Origin: an uncultured Clostridium sp.
Lineage (GTDB): Bacteria; Bacillota_A; Clostridia; Lachnospirales; Lachnospiraceae
Length of the DNA stretch: 12,546 nt
Direction of reading: 5' to 3'
NCBI GenBank assembly: GCA_945836785.1
Contig: CAMAMD010000024.1
Coordinates: 1-12,546, forward strand
Shown: piece by piece, positions 1-7,517 of the stretch
Numbering within the stretch: position 1 is the stretch's first letter
Layout: every line of letters begins with the position of its first letter
Notes under the pieces: generated by a model
Database searches by the model: none
What the model was told of the DNA's origin: nothing
What the model saw: only the letters and a program-made list of their open reading frames with translations
Position numbers and translations under genes: made by a program

Positions 1-1176
1 GAAGCACTTTTCTCTGTACTGCTTATGGATTTTTTTATGATTATATTTGTTCGGGAAAAACCAGCCGTTTATGCAGGGTTTGTTATTCTGGGATTGTATC
101 TTGTATCATATCTGGCACGGGAATGGAGTACAAACATATTGGTTATGTTGCTCTGCCACATTTTCTCTGTTGTCATTGTGGGATTGTTGCCCGTGAGCAG
201 GGGATTTTTATTCGTATGTATTCTGCTTATGGTTTATCTTTTTTATGCAGCCTGTGTGTATGTGCACAGAAACGGCGTATTAAATCCGGTGACGGATTTT
301 CCTTGGGCTACATTTTTGCTCAGCTTTATCATTTACCTATACGGCTATTTTATAAAAAATCACAGTATGGTGCTCAGTGCATATATTATACCTGTCATTT
401 TGATATTTCTATATTTGATTAGCATTTATCTGGATGGGCTGAGAGGATATCTGGAAGCGACGAAAGATGTATCCGGTATTCCTGTCAGGAAAATCATTTT
501 AACCAATACAGTTATCGTGGCAGTTATCATGTTTCTTTTGCTTGTACTGATGGTGTTGTGCAGGACAATTGACTTTGGTGCAGTGCTTTTAAAATTAGGG
601 CAGGGAATGGTGGCAATACTGCGTATGATATGGCTTGTGTTGTCTTTCTTTGGGGCTATTGTGAGCAGCATGATTACAACGGGAAAAAGTAATCTGCGTG
701 CATACAGTAATTCCTATGGACAGCAGATTGGAGCAGAAGCGGGAAAAATCGGCAGTGTAATGGAGATTGCATTGAAAACGGTTTTGCTTGCATTGGCATG
801 TTATCTCATGTACAGGCTGGGAAAACGATTGTTGCGTTTTATCCTTTCAAAGATACGGCAGACAAATGATGTTGTGGAGACGGTTCATCCCTCTGTTCGT
901 AAAAAGGTGTTGTATGAAACGATTGAACGCGGACATTTTCATCCATTGACAGGTGAGGAAAAAATCAGACGTATGTATCGCAACAGAATACTAAAGTATC
1001 GTTATGACATTACGCTGAACGAGTACAAGACCGGCAGGGAATTGGAACGGGAGATATGCGAAGGGAATATAGATGATGTGCATAGTCTGACAGACATTTA
1101 TTCGGATGTCAGGTATGGAGGAAAGAAACCGGATAAACAATTGTTGAAACAAATGAAAGCACTTAGCCGCAGGTAA
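1..1176 (+). CDS. Polytopic membrane protein with DUF4129-like C-terminal tail (5' end outside window)
   Basis: The frame is open from base 1. The first ATG (25) has no ribosome-binding site ahead of it, so the gene very probably begins upstream of the window. Counting from ATG 25 there are 383 residues. Hydrophobic segments lie roughly at 14-30, 37-56, 60-80, 94-110, 117-136, 158-179, 197-217 and 247-264. A basic cytoplasmic tail follows, from about 265 to the end. The tail contains RMYRNRILKYRYD (about 316-328), a short helical stretch ending TGRELEREI, then LTDIYSDVRYGG (about 355-366). This arrangement resembles the DUF4129 tail found in membrane proteins encoded near transglutaminase-like, MoxR and DUF58 genes, but the neighbours that would confirm it lie outside the window. 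Function is unknown. The stop is 74 bases before glgA, which has its own promoter. Confidence 0.75.
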   Translation, partial: EALFSVLLMDFFMIIFVREKPAVYAGFVILGLYLVSYLAREWSTNILVMLLCHIFSVVIVGLLPVSRGFLFVCILLMVYLFYAACVYVHRNGVLNPVTDFPWATFLLSFIIYLYGYFIKNHSMVLSAYIIPVILIFLYLISIYLDGLRGYLEATKDVSGIPVRKIILTNTVIVAVIMFLLLVLMVLCRTIDFGAVLLKLGQGMVAILRMIWLVLSFFGAIVSSMITTGKSNLRAYSNSYGQQIGAEAGKIGSVMEIALKTVLLALACYLMYRLGKRLLRFILSKIRQTNDVVETVHPSVRKKVLYETIERGHFHPLTGEEKIRRMYRNRILKYRYDITLNEYKTGRELEREICEGNIDDVHSLTDIYSDVRYGGKKPDKQLLKQMKALSRR

Positions 1177-1182
1177 AAACGA

Positions 1183-1211
1183 TTGAATAATTGAAAGTCA
1201 TGTGATAGAAT
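1183..1211 (+). promoter_or_regulatory. Probable promoter of glgA
   Basis: TTGAAT (1183-1188), a 17-base spacer, then TAGAAT (1206-1211) with a TG one base upstream of the -10 (extended -10). It sits just after the stop of the upstream gene and about 40 bases before the glgA start, which is consistent with independent transcription of glgA. It was read by eye only. Confidence 0.55.
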
Positions 1212-1250
1212 AAAAATAGTTTTTTATAGCTGACCAGGAGGATAAAGGAT

Positions 1251-2687
1251 ATGAAGAAAGTTGCTTATATAGCATCCGAATGTGTACCTTTTATTAAGAC
1301 AGGTGGACTTGCGGATGTTGTGGGGACATTGCCGAAGATTTTTGATAAGAAAGAATACGATGTAAGGGTTATTATTCCGAATTATATGTGCCTTCCGGCA
1401 AAATATAAGGAGAAGATGCGTTACCTTACGCATTTTCATATGGATATCGGCTGGAAACAGCAGTACGTAGGTGTTATGTATCTGGAGTATGAGGGTGTAC
1501 CTGTTTATTTTATAGACAATGAGTACTATTTCAATGGTTTCAATATCTATGGGGATATCAAATGGGATATTGAGAAGTTCTGCTATTTTTGTAAGGCTGC
1601 ATTGTCCATTCTTCCGAGTGTCGGTTTCAGACCTGATATTGTACACTGTCATGACTGGCAGGCGGGACTTGTACCTGTTTATCTTAAGACATTATTTGCA
1701 AATAACCCATTTTATCAGGGAATAAAGTCTATTATGACGATTCATAATCTTCAGTTCCAGGGTAAGTGGGATATCAAGACCATACAGGAATACTCAGGAC
1801 TTCCGAGTTATCTGTTTACACCGGATAAGCTGGAGATAAAGAAAGATGCCAGTATGCTGAAAGGCGGACTTGTCTATGCTGACAAGATTACGACGGTATC
1901 AAACACATATGCACAGGAGATTCAGACACCACAGTACGGAGAAGGACTGGAGGGTTTGCTCAGTGCAAGGCATGAGTCTCTGTGGGGTATTGTAAACGGT
2001 ATTGATTATAATGAATATGATCCTGCTACAGATAAGAAGATTTATAAAAATTATACCATTAAGAATTTCCGCAAAAATAAGGTGCAGAATAAGACGGAGT
2101 TACAGAAAAAGCTGGGACTTCCTGTGGATCCGAATGCATACATGATTGGTATTATTTCAAGATTGACAGATCAGAAAGGTCTGGATTTGGTGGACCGTGT
2201 CATGAATGATATATGTACGGATGGTACACAGTTCGTCGTACTTGGAACCGGTGACAGAAGATATGAGGATATGTTTAAATATTATCAGGGAATTCATCCT
2301 GCAAAAGTATCTGCGAATATTTATTTCTCGGGTGATTTGTCCCATGAGATGTATGCTGCCTGTGATGCGATGCTTGTTCCGTCAAGATTTGAGCCTTGCG
2401 GTCTGACACAGCTTATGGCACTTCGATATGGTACGCTTCCTATCGTCAGAGAGACTGGCGGATTGAAAGATACGGTACAGCCTTATAATGAGTTCGCAGG
2501 AGAGGGTACAGGATTCTCATTTGCAAATTACAATGCATTTGAGCTGTTGAATACCATTAATTATTCAAAGAGAATTTTCTTCGACTATAAGGATGCATGG
2601 CAGAATATGCAGGAGCGTGCAATGCAGCAGAATTATAGCTGGAAGAATTCAGCTGAGATATATCAGAGACTGTATGAGCAGGTATAA
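1251..2687 (+). CDS. glgA: Glycogen synthase (ADP-glucose type, GT5 family)
   Basis: This 478-residue cytoplasmic enzyme elongates alpha-1,4-glucan by transferring glucose from ADP-glucose to glycogen. The N-terminal signature KTGGLADVVG starts at residue 16 (the ADP-glucose-binding K-x-G-G-L). The C-terminal GT-B half carries GIISRLTDQKG near 300 and SRFEPCGLTQ near 378, with the conserved E381, then ETGGL about 20 residues later. Length is normal for bacterial GlgA. The start is fixed by AGGAGGA at 1236-1242, eight bases before the ATG. No glgB, glgC, glgD or glgP is adjacent, so the gene stands alone here. A candidate promoter lies upstream and a hairpin terminator follows at 2754. The family assignment is secure. 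Whether the donor is strictly ADP-glucose is inferred from the family. Confidence 0.97.
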   Translation: MKKVAYIASECVPFIKTGGLADVVGTLPKIFDKKEYDVRVIIPNYMCLPAKYKEKMRYLTHFHMDIGWKQQYVGVMYLEYEGVPVYFIDNEYYFNGFNIYGDIKWDIEKFCYFCKAALSILPSVGFRPDIVHCHDWQAGLVPVYLKTLFANNPFYQGIKSIMTIHNLQFQGKWDIKTIQEYSGLPSYLFTPDKLEIKKDASMLKGGLVYADKITTVSNTYAQEIQTPQYGEGLEGLLSARHESLWGIVNGIDYNEYDPATDKKIYKNYTIKNFRKNKVQNKTELQKKLGLPVDPNAYMIGIISRLTDQKGLDLVDRVMNDICTDGTQFVVLGTGDRRYEDMFKYYQGIHPAKVSANIYFSGDLSHEMYAACDAMLVPSRFEPCGLTQLMALRYGTLPIVRETGGLKDTVQPYNEFAGEGTGFSFANYNAFELLNTINYSKRIFFDYKDAWQNMQERAMQQNYSWKNSAEIYQRLYEQV

Positions 2688-2753
2688 AAATACCCACTCA
2701 TCATAGAGGAAATAGGATATAGCATCGATTTGCTATCTATAATGTGTTAATAG

Positions 2754-2800
2754 GAATAGTGCTTCAACATATCAGGGTTGGTGCACTATTTCTTTTTGTT
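2754..2800 (+). terminator. Intrinsic terminator after glgA
   Basis: Left arm 2754-2768 (GAATAGTGCTTCAAC) pairs with right arm 2777-2791 (GTTGGTGCACTATTT) around an 8-base loop, with one mismatch and two G-U pairs. The T-rich run TTTCTTTTTG follows. A smaller hairpin (TAGCA / TGCTA, about 2720-2735) lies between the glgA stop and this structure. The rest of the gap, from 2801 to the cysK promoter, is AT-rich and shows no gene. Confidence 0.75.
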
Positions 2801-2892
2801 ATAATTATGGCTTTAAATTTGTGGATTGTGTGTTGTTTTTGCGCTAACCAAAGATATCGTTTTGTCTAAAAGATACAAAAATAAAAAAACTA

Positions 2893-2921
2893 TTGACAAT
2901 GGTATTATATGGTTATATAAT
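2893..2921 (+). promoter_or_regulatory. Consensus sigma-A promoter of cysK
   Basis: TTGACA (2893-2898), exactly 17 bases, then TATAAT (2916-2921): a perfect consensus housekeeping promoter. Predicted transcription start is near 2928, giving a leader of about 60 bases. That leader is too short for a T-box or SAM riboswitch, so control would more likely be by a repressor at the nearby palindrome. Confidence 0.85.
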
Positions 2922-2936
2922 TCAAAACATAGAAAA

Positions 2937-2955
2937 CCTAGTATAATTCTAGGAA
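2937..2955 (+). promoter_or_regulatory. Palindrome in the cysK leader, candidate Rrf2-family operator
   Basis: CCTAG-TATAATT-CTAGG (2937-2953) is a perfect 5-7-5 inverted repeat, followed by AA. It lies about 9 to 25 bases downstream of the predicted start of transcription. Part of the pattern (CCTWGTA, six bases, TAGGAA) recurs at the metY promoter with the same spacing. Assignment to the Rrf2 regulator encoded at 4065 is inference from position. The palindrome could also simply be a small RNA hairpin. Confidence 0.45.
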
Positions 2956-2987
2956 ATAATAAGAAGAAAAAACAGGAGGAATGAGAT

Positions 2988-3926
2988 ATGAGTAAAATAG
3001 TAGAAAGTGCATTAGAATTGATAGGAAATACACCATTGCTTAAGGCGGACCGTTATGCTGCGAAGGCAGGAGCGACAGAGGCAACTATTTTGACGAAACT
3101 TGAGTATTTGAACCCGGCAGGATCTGTGAAAGATCGTATCGCACTTGCGATGATTGAGGATGCCGAGAAGAACGGCACTTTAAAACCAGGAGCAACGATT
3201 ATAGAGCCGACTTCGGGAAATACAGGTATCGGTCTTGCGGCTGTTGCCACAGCAAAAGGATATAGGGCAATCCTTACACTGCCGGATACCATGAGTGTAG
3301 AGAGAAGAAATCTTTTACAGGCATATGGAGCGGAGCTGGTTCTGACTGAGGGGGCAAAGGGTATGAAAGGTGCTATCGCCAAAGCAGAGGAGCTGAAAGA
3401 AAGCATACCGGGGGCGGTTATTCTTGGACAGTTTGTAAATCCGGCTAATCCAGCGGTACATAGGGCAACTACAGGTCCTGAAATCTGGGATCAGACAGAG
3501 GGCAAGGTTGATATATTTGTAGCTGGTGTGGGAACAGGCGGAACAGTAACCGGTGTTGGTGAATATCTGAAGTCACAGAATCCAAATGTAAAGGTTGTTG
3601 CGGTTGAACCGGCAACCAGCCCGGTATTATCAAAAGGAACACCGGGTGCACATAAGATTCAGGGTATCGGTGCAGGTTTTGTACCGGATGTTCTGAATAC
3701 AAAGGTATATGATGAAGTTATTACAATTGAAAATGAAGATGCATTTGAGGAAGGAAGAGCATTTGCACTTAGCGAAGGAATTCTGGTAGGTATATCTTCA
3801 GGTGCAGCTCTGAAAGCAGCTACCATTTTGGCTGCAAGACCGGAGAACAAGGGAAAGACGATTGTGGCACTTTTGCCGGATTCAGGTGACAGATATCTCT
3901 CAACTCCGCTGTTTAGCAGAAACTAG
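2988..3926 (+). CDS. cysK: Cysteine synthase (O-acetylserine sulfhydrylase)
   Basis: This 312-residue PLP enzyme makes cysteine from O-acetylserine and sulfide in the cytoplasm. Visible family marks are GNTPLL (13-18), NPAGSVKDR (42-50) with K48 as the Schiff-base lysine, the substrate loop [12 protein letters not shown] (about 74-85), the glycine-rich phosphate-binding loop GTGGTVTG (about 182-189), SSGAALKAA near the C-terminus, and [11 protein letters not shown] at the end. Length is typical of CysK. The start is supported by AGGAGG at 2974-2979, eight bases ahead of ATG 2988. It is transcribed from a consensus promoter and followed by a hairpin that also holds the promoter of the Rrf2 gene. 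With metY about 2 kb downstream it forms a sulfide-assimilation locus. A CysM or cystathionine beta-synthase-like role is much less likely. Confidence 0.97.
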   Translation: MSKIVESALELIGNTPLLKADRYAAKAGATEATILTKLEYLNPAGSVKDRIALAMIEDAEKNGTLKPGATIIEPTSGNTGIGLAAVATAKGYRAILTLPDTMSVERRNLLQAYGAELVLTEGAKGMKGAIAKAEELKESIPGAVILGQFVNPANPAVHRATTGPEIWDQTEGKVDIFVAGVGTGGTVTGVGEYLKSQNPNVKVVAVEPATSPVLSKGTPGAHKIQGIGAGFVPDVLNTKVYDEVITIENEDAFEEGRAFALSEGILVGISSGAALKAATILAARPENKGKTIVALLPDSGDRYLSTPLFSRN

Positions 3927-3931
3927 TAATC

Positions 3932-3960
3932 TTGACTTTTATATGCTCGGATTATATAAT
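3932..3960 (+). promoter_or_regulatory. Promoter of the Rrf2 regulator and MATE genes, embedded in the cysK terminator
   Basis: TTGACT (3932-3937), 17 bases, TATAAT (3955-3960): one base off consensus with ideal spacing. It begins six bases after the cysK stop codon, and the -10 lies inside the left arm of the cysK terminator stem. A second TATAAT (3964-3969) has no matching -35. Predicted start is near 3967, leaving a leader of about 98 bases before the regulator ATG. Confidence 0.7.
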
Positions 3961-4010
3961 TCATATAATACAACTCGGATTGTAGGGGATTATATAGTTC
4001 GAGCATTTTA
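3943..4010 (+). terminator. Terminator of cysK with two alternative hairpins
   Basis: Hairpin 1 pairs 3943-3961 with 3988-4006: 19 pairs including three G-U, with a 26-base loop. Hairpin 2 pairs 3974-3984 with 3993-4003: 11 pairs including three G-U, with an 8-base loop. Both use the same right arm, and the two left arms share CTCGGATTATA versus CTCGGATTGTA (10 of 11 identical). The T-run afterwards is short (TTTTAG), so termination may be partial. A transcript starting at the embedded rrf2 promoter lacks the first left arm and could form only hairpin 2. Confidence 0.6.
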
Positions 4011-4064
4011 GTTTGTCAGAAAAAAATGAGAATACAGGGGTGTACTAGAATTGGAGGAATTAAA

Positions 4065-4499
4065 ATGAAAATATCAACAAAAGGAAGATATGCATTAAGG
4101 ATGATGTTGGATTTGGCTATTTATAATACGGGAGAACCTATTGCCCTGAAAGATATTGCAAAAAGACAGAATATATCGGAGAAATATCTTGAGCAGATTA
4201 TCTCGATTTTAAATAAGGCGGGATTTGTAAGAAGTGTACGTGGTGCACAGGGTGGGTATATTCTAGCACGTGATGCCAAGGATTATACGGTTGGTATGAT
4301 ACTTCGACTGACAGAGGGAGAGCTGACGCCTGTAAATTGTGTGGGGGCAGATGCTGCTTCGTGCGACCGGATGGATGCATGTGTGACGGTAAAAATATGG
4401 CAGCGGTTGTATGATGCGATTAATGGTGTAGTGGATGGAATAACACTGGCAGATCTGGTAGAATGGCAGAATGAAAAAGCCGACCAGTATGTGATATAA
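4065..4499 (+). CDS. Rrf2-family transcriptional regulator with three clustered cysteines (IscR/CymR-like)
   Basis: This 144-residue protein has an N-terminal winged helix: MKISTKGRYALRMMLDLA at the start, an IALKDIAKRQNISEKYLEQI recognition region (26-45), and the wing VRGAQGGYILAR (58-69). These are hallmark Rrf2 sequences. C92, C100 and C106 form C-x7-C-x5-C, matching the region where IscR and relatives bind an Fe-S cluster. Bacillus CymR, by contrast, is not an Fe-S protein. The start at 4065 is chosen because GGAGG (4053-4057) precedes it and the conserved MKISTKGRYA opening begins there. An in-frame ATG at 4026 would add 13 unconserved residues and has no ribosome site. It lies between cysK and metY and is followed with a one-base overlap by a MATE exporter. 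The likely role, by inference, is control of sulfur-assimilation genes and perhaps of itself. I cannot tell CymR-type from IscR-type by eye. Confidence 0.92.
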   Translation: MKISTKGRYALRMMLDLAIYNTGEPIALKDIAKRQNISEKYLEQIISILNKAGFVRSVRGAQGGYILARDAKDYTVGMILRLTEGELTPVNCVGADAASCDRMDACVTVKIWQRLYDAINGVVDGITLADLVEWQNEKADQYVI

Positions 4500-5851
4500 T
4501 GAGTGAGAATTTAACAAAAGGACCGGTTATGCGTTCTATGTTGCGCTTTGCCGGTCCCATGATTTTAGGAAATTTATTACAACAATGTTATAATATTGCA
4601 GATACGTTGATTGTCGGAAAGTATTTGGGAGGTAATGCACTGGCAGCGGTCGGTTCGGCATTTACCCTGATGACATTTCTGACATCGATAATTCTGGGAA
4701 TGTGCATGGGAAGTGGTACCTTCTTTTCCATACGCTTTGGAAGACGTGATGAGAAAGGATTGCAGGAGGGCGTATGGACGTCATTTGTGTTGATTGCAGG
4801 GATAACAATTCTGTTGAATGTACTTGCTTTTGGGTGCCTGAATCAGATACGCATTTTACTTCAGGTTCCGGAGTCTGTATGGGAATCTATGAGAGAGTAT
4901 CTCGCTGTTATTTTCTGGGGGATTTTCGCAACATTCCTGTATAATTTTTTTGCTTCCTTTTTACGTGCAGTGGGAAACTCTGTGATACCTTTGATTTTTC
5001 TTGCTGTATCTTCTGTTCTAAATATCGCAATGGATTTGTTGTTTATTTTGGTATTGAAACGAGGCGTCGCAGGTGCGGCCGAAGCGACGGTGCTTGCACA
5101 ATACATGGCGGGAATAGGAATTGCATGCTATACAATGTTGCGGTATCCGCAATTTCGGGGCATAAAACACCGATTTCGTATGCGTATGTCCTGCGTAAAG
5201 GAAATTGCCGGTTTTTCAGTTTTGACATGTATTCAGCAATCGGTGATGAATTTTGGAATTCTTATGGTTCAGGGGTTGGTCAACAGCTTTGGACCGACCA
5301 TTATGGCAGCATTTGCGGCTGCAGTCAAGATAGATGCTTTTGCTTATATGCCTGTACAGGATTTCGGTAATGCATTTTCTACTTTTATTGCACAGAATTA
5401 CGGAGCAAAGAACGAGAAAAGAATTCGGGAAGGATTGCGGGATGCGAGCATGGTATCTGTTTGTTTCTGTGTGCTGGTGTCGCTGGTTGTCTGTGCTTTT
5501 GCACGACCGCTCATGGGATTATTTGTAGAAGCTGGAGAAATTGAGATTATTGCAGAGGGAGTCAGGTATCTGCGTATAGAGGGAGCGTTTTATTGCGGAA
5601 TTGGCTGCCTGTTTTTGCTGTATGGTCTGTATCGGGCATTGGGAAAACCGGGAATGTCGGTAGTGCTTACGGTTATTTCGCTTGGAAGCCGTGTTGTACT
5701 TGCCTATCTTTTGTCTGCGATACCGATTTTCGGCGTGACAGGAATCTGGTGGTCTGTGCCTATAGGATGGTTTTTGGCTGATGCAACCGGTATTATTTAT
5801 TACATAGCTCGGAGAAAACATCTTTTCTCTTTTGATTATGAGGAAATATAA
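4499..5851 (+). CDS. MATE-family efflux transporter
   Basis: This 450-residue integral membrane protein has about twelve hydrophobic segments and the MATE/NorM-DinF-like opening LTKGPVMRSMLRFAGPMILG, followed by NIADTLIVGKYLGGNALAAVGSA. The same pattern is echoed in the second half (SFGPTIMAAFAAAVKIDAFAYMP, then FGNAFSTFIAQNYGA), as expected for the two six-helix lobes. MATE proteins export cationic or aromatic compounds using a Na+ or H+ gradient. The substrate cannot be read from sequence. Its ATG shares a base with the stop of the Rrf2 gene (TAATG at 4497-4501), and no Shine-Dalgarno sequence stands in the 20 bases upstream, so translation is probably coupled to the regulator. Co-transcription with a sulfur-type regulator suggests, as inference, export linked to sulfur metabolism or regulator-controlled drug defence. 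A strong terminator follows immediately. Confidence 0.93.
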   Translation: MSENLTKGPVMRSMLRFAGPMILGNLLQQCYNIADTLIVGKYLGGNALAAVGSAFTLMTFLTSIILGMCMGSGTFFSIRFGRRDEKGLQEGVWTSFVLIAGITILLNVLAFGCLNQIRILLQVPESVWESMREYLAVIFWGIFATFLYNFFASFLRAVGNSVIPLIFLAVSSVLNIAMDLLFILVLKRGVAGAAEATVLAQYMAGIGIACYTMLRYPQFRGIKHRFRMRMSCVKEIAGFSVLTCIQQSVMNFGILMVQGLVNSFGPTIMAAFAAAVKIDAFAYMPVQDFGNAFSTFIAQNYGAKNEKRIREGLRDASMVSVCFCVLVSLVVCAFARPLMGLFVEAGEIEIIAEGVRYLRIEGAFYCGIGCLFLLYGLYRALGKPGMSVVLTVISLGSRVVLAYLLSAIPIFGVTGIWWSVPIGWFLADATGIIYYIARRKHLFSFDYEEI

Positions 5852-5897
5852 AAATGTAGTTGGATATAGGATAGAACTATAACCAGCTACATTTTTT
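5851..5897 (+). terminator. Intrinsic terminator after the MATE gene
   Basis: ATGTAGTTGG (5854-5863) pairs with CCAGCTACAT (5883-5892), with one G-U pair. Flanking A and T runs extend the stem, and T6 ends it at 5897. It starts at the last base of the MATE stop codon. Confidence 0.88.
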
Positions 5898-5902
5898 GCG
5901 TA

Positions 5903-5932
5903 TTGGACATTTATCAAACCACATGCTATTAT
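5903..5932 (+). promoter_or_regulatory. Probable promoter of metY
   Basis: TTGGAC (5903-5908), an 18-base spacer, TATTAT (5927-5932), located directly after the MATE terminator. Predicted start is near 5939. The roughly 60-base leader is too short for a SAM riboswitch or T-box. Confidence 0.5.
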
Positions 5933-5934
5933 AT

Positions 5935-5954
5935 CCTTGTAATCAGGTAGGAAT
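5935..5954 (+). promoter_or_regulatory. Candidate Rrf2-type operator at the metY start site
   Basis: The 17 bases 5935-5951 match the cysK leader palindrome at 10 of 17 positions, including CCT, GTA and TAGG in register, and both continue with AA. An overlapping inverted pair, TTGTA (5937-5941) and TACAA (5954-5958), is also present. The site covers the predicted transcription start, a repressor-like position. This is inference from two sites only. Confidence 0.35.
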
Positions 5955-6000
5955 ACAAAGAAAAATAATAGAGTGGGACACTCACGGAAAGAGGTATATT

Positions 6001-7308
6001 ATGAGTAAAAAAGCATATTCAGAAAGAAATCTTAAGTTTGAAACATTACAGTTACATGTAGGACAGGAACAACCGGATCCGGTAACGGATGCGAGAGCAG
6101 TACCAATCTATCAGACATCTTCCTATGTATTTAGAAACTGCGATCATGCGGAGGCAAGATTTGGTCTGTCAGATGCAGGAAACATTTATGGAAGACTTAC
6201 CAATCCGACAGAGGATGTATTTGAGAGGAGAATCGCAGCACTTGAAGGTGGTGTTGCAGCACTTGCGGTTGCATCCGGTGCGGCAGCAATCTCCTATACG
6301 ATTCAGAATCTCGCACAAAACGGAGACCACATCGTAGCAGCCAAGAATATTTACGGTGGTACATATAATCTGCTGGCACATACACTTCCAGAGTATGGTG
6401 TTACGACTACTTTTGTTGATCCATTTAATTATGAGGAAGTTGAAAATGCGATAAAAGATAATACAAAAGCAGTATTTATTGAGACCTTGGGAAATCCGAA
6501 TTCAGATGTTGTAGATATCGAGAAGCTGGCAGAAATTGCACATGCACACAAGATTCCTCTTGTCATTGATAACACATTCGCAACACCTTATCTGGTTCGT
6601 CCTATCGAGTATGGTGCTGATATCGTTGTACATTCGGCAACCAAGTTTATCGGTGGACATGGTACAACGATTGGTGGTGTGATCGTGGATAGCGGTAAGT
6701 TTGATTGGGAGGCAAGTGGTAAGTTCCCATCATTGACAGAACCGAATCCAAGTTATCATGGTATCAGCTTCACCAAAGCCGTCGGTGCTGCCGCGTTCGT
6801 GACGAAGATCCGTGCGATTCTGCTTCGTGATACAGGAGCTACACTGTCACCGTTCCATGCATTCTTCTTCCTTCAGGGACTTGAGACATTGTCACTCCGT
6901 GTGGAACGTCATGTGGAAAATGCATTGAAGGTTGTACAGTACCTCGAGAACCATCCGCAGGTTGAGAAGGTAAATCATCCATCTGTCTCAAAGGATCCAG
7001 AGCAGCAGGCGTTGTACAAAAAGTACTTCCCGAATGGAGGAGGTTCCATCTTTACATTTGAGATCAAGGGTGATGCGAAGAAGGCAAGAGATTTCATCGA
7101 TAATCTGGAGCTGTTCTCACTGCTTGCCAATGTAGCAGATGTAAAGTCGCTGGTTATTCATCCGGCATCCACAACCCATTCCCAGTTAAATGAGGCAGAA
7201 CTCCTCGATCAGGGAATCAAGCCGAATACGATTCGTCTGTCCATCGGAACAGAGAATATTGACGATATTATTGAAGATCTCGATGAGGCTTTTAAAGCTA
7301 TCCAGTAA
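6001..7308 (+). CDS. metY: O-acetylhomoserine sulfhydrylase / aminocarboxypropyltransferase (MetY type)
   Basis: This 435-residue PLP enzyme of the Cys/Met-metabolism family joins O-acetylhomoserine with sulfide (or methanethiol) to form homocysteine (or methionine). Family signs are [30 protein letters not shown] at the N-terminus, YGRLTNPT (63-70, phosphate-binding Y63 and R65), VASGAAAI (about 90-97), VIDNTFATP (188-196), and [12 protein letters not shown] (211-222) with K215 as the PLP lysine. The length of about 435, with the insert around [16 protein letters not shown], separates it from the shorter (about 380-400) cystathionine gamma-synthase and lyase branch. ATG 6001 is chosen because GGAAAGAGG (5986-5994) precedes it and the family N-terminus begins there. 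An upstream in-frame ATG at 5896 lies in the MATE terminator and would add 35 residues of non-family sequence. It is monocistronic by layout and supplies the methionine side of the sulfide-assimilation block. Confidence 0.95.
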   Translation: MSKKAYSERNLKFETLQLHVGQEQPDPVTDARAVPIYQTSSYVFRNCDHAEARFGLSDAGNIYGRLTNPTEDVFERRIAALEGGVAALAVASGAAAISYTIQNLAQNGDHIVAAKNIYGGTYNLLAHTLPEYGVTTTFVDPFNYEEVENAIKDNTKAVFIETLGNPNSDVVDIEKLAEIAHAHKIPLVIDNTFATPYLVRPIEYGADIVVHSATKFIGGHGTTIGGVIVDSGKFDWEASGKFPSLTEPNPSYHGISFTKAVGAAAFVTKIRAILLRDTGATLSPFHAFFFLQGLETLSLRVERHVENALKVVQYLENHPQVEKVNHPSVSKDPEQQALYKKYFPNGGGSIFTFEIKGDAKKARDFIDNLELFSLLANVADVKSLVIHPASTTHSQLNEAELLDQGIKPNTIRLSIGTENIDDIIEDLDEAFKAIQ

Positions 7309-7326
7309 TAGTTTCGTGTAGACTAT

Positions 7327-7517
7327 AACAGGGACGGTCAGATATAGATATGTACAGCAGGCATATACGTATAATTTCGGAAAACGCGCTTTCGCTTATT
7401 GCTCACGCAGCGGTACTAAGCTCTAAAAAACATCGCTAAGTACCGGCGTTCACAAAAAGTTTTCCTACATTATACATATATGCCTGCTGTACATATCTAT
7501 ATCTGACCGTCCTTGTT
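7327..7517. repeat. Long inverted-repeat element: 49-base arms around a structured 93-base core
   Basis: Arm 7327-7375 is the reverse complement of 7469-7517 at 47 of 49 positions, and both differences still allow G-U pairing in the plus-strand RNA. The core adds GGAAAAC (7379-7385) with GTTTTCC (7459-7465), a mini-hairpin GCG-CTTT-CGC (7386-7395), and a long inner hairpin: ACGC (7405-7408), CGGTACT (7411-7417) and AGC (7419-7421) pair with GCT (7435-7437), AGTACCG (7439-7445) and GCGT (7446-7449). The right arm ends in a TTGTTTTT run, so in RNA read from metY it could act as a very large terminator. No coding frame, transposase or clear target-site duplication was seen. It may be a MITE-like intergenic repeat or a structured RNA. 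Confidence 0.9.

Noticed and set aside
2837..2881. Possible riboswitch or T-box ahead of cysK
   Set aside because: The consensus promoter lies after this stretch, and the remaining leader is too short. No T-box GGTGGNACCGCG-type element is visible.
4026..4064. Longer reading of the Rrf2 gene from ATG 4026
   Set aside because: No ribosome-binding site precedes it, the 13 extra residues do not fit the family, and ATG 4065 has a well-placed GGAGG and the conserved MKISTKGRYA start.
5896..6000. Longer reading of metY from ATG 5896
   Set aside because: That ATG lies inside the T-run of the MATE terminator and upstream of the predicted metY transcription start. The extra 35 residues are not family sequence.
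7327..7517. Reading the large inverted repeat as an insertion sequence
   Set aside because: There is no transposase frame inside, and no clear target-site duplication at the ends was seen. At most it is a non-autonomous element.
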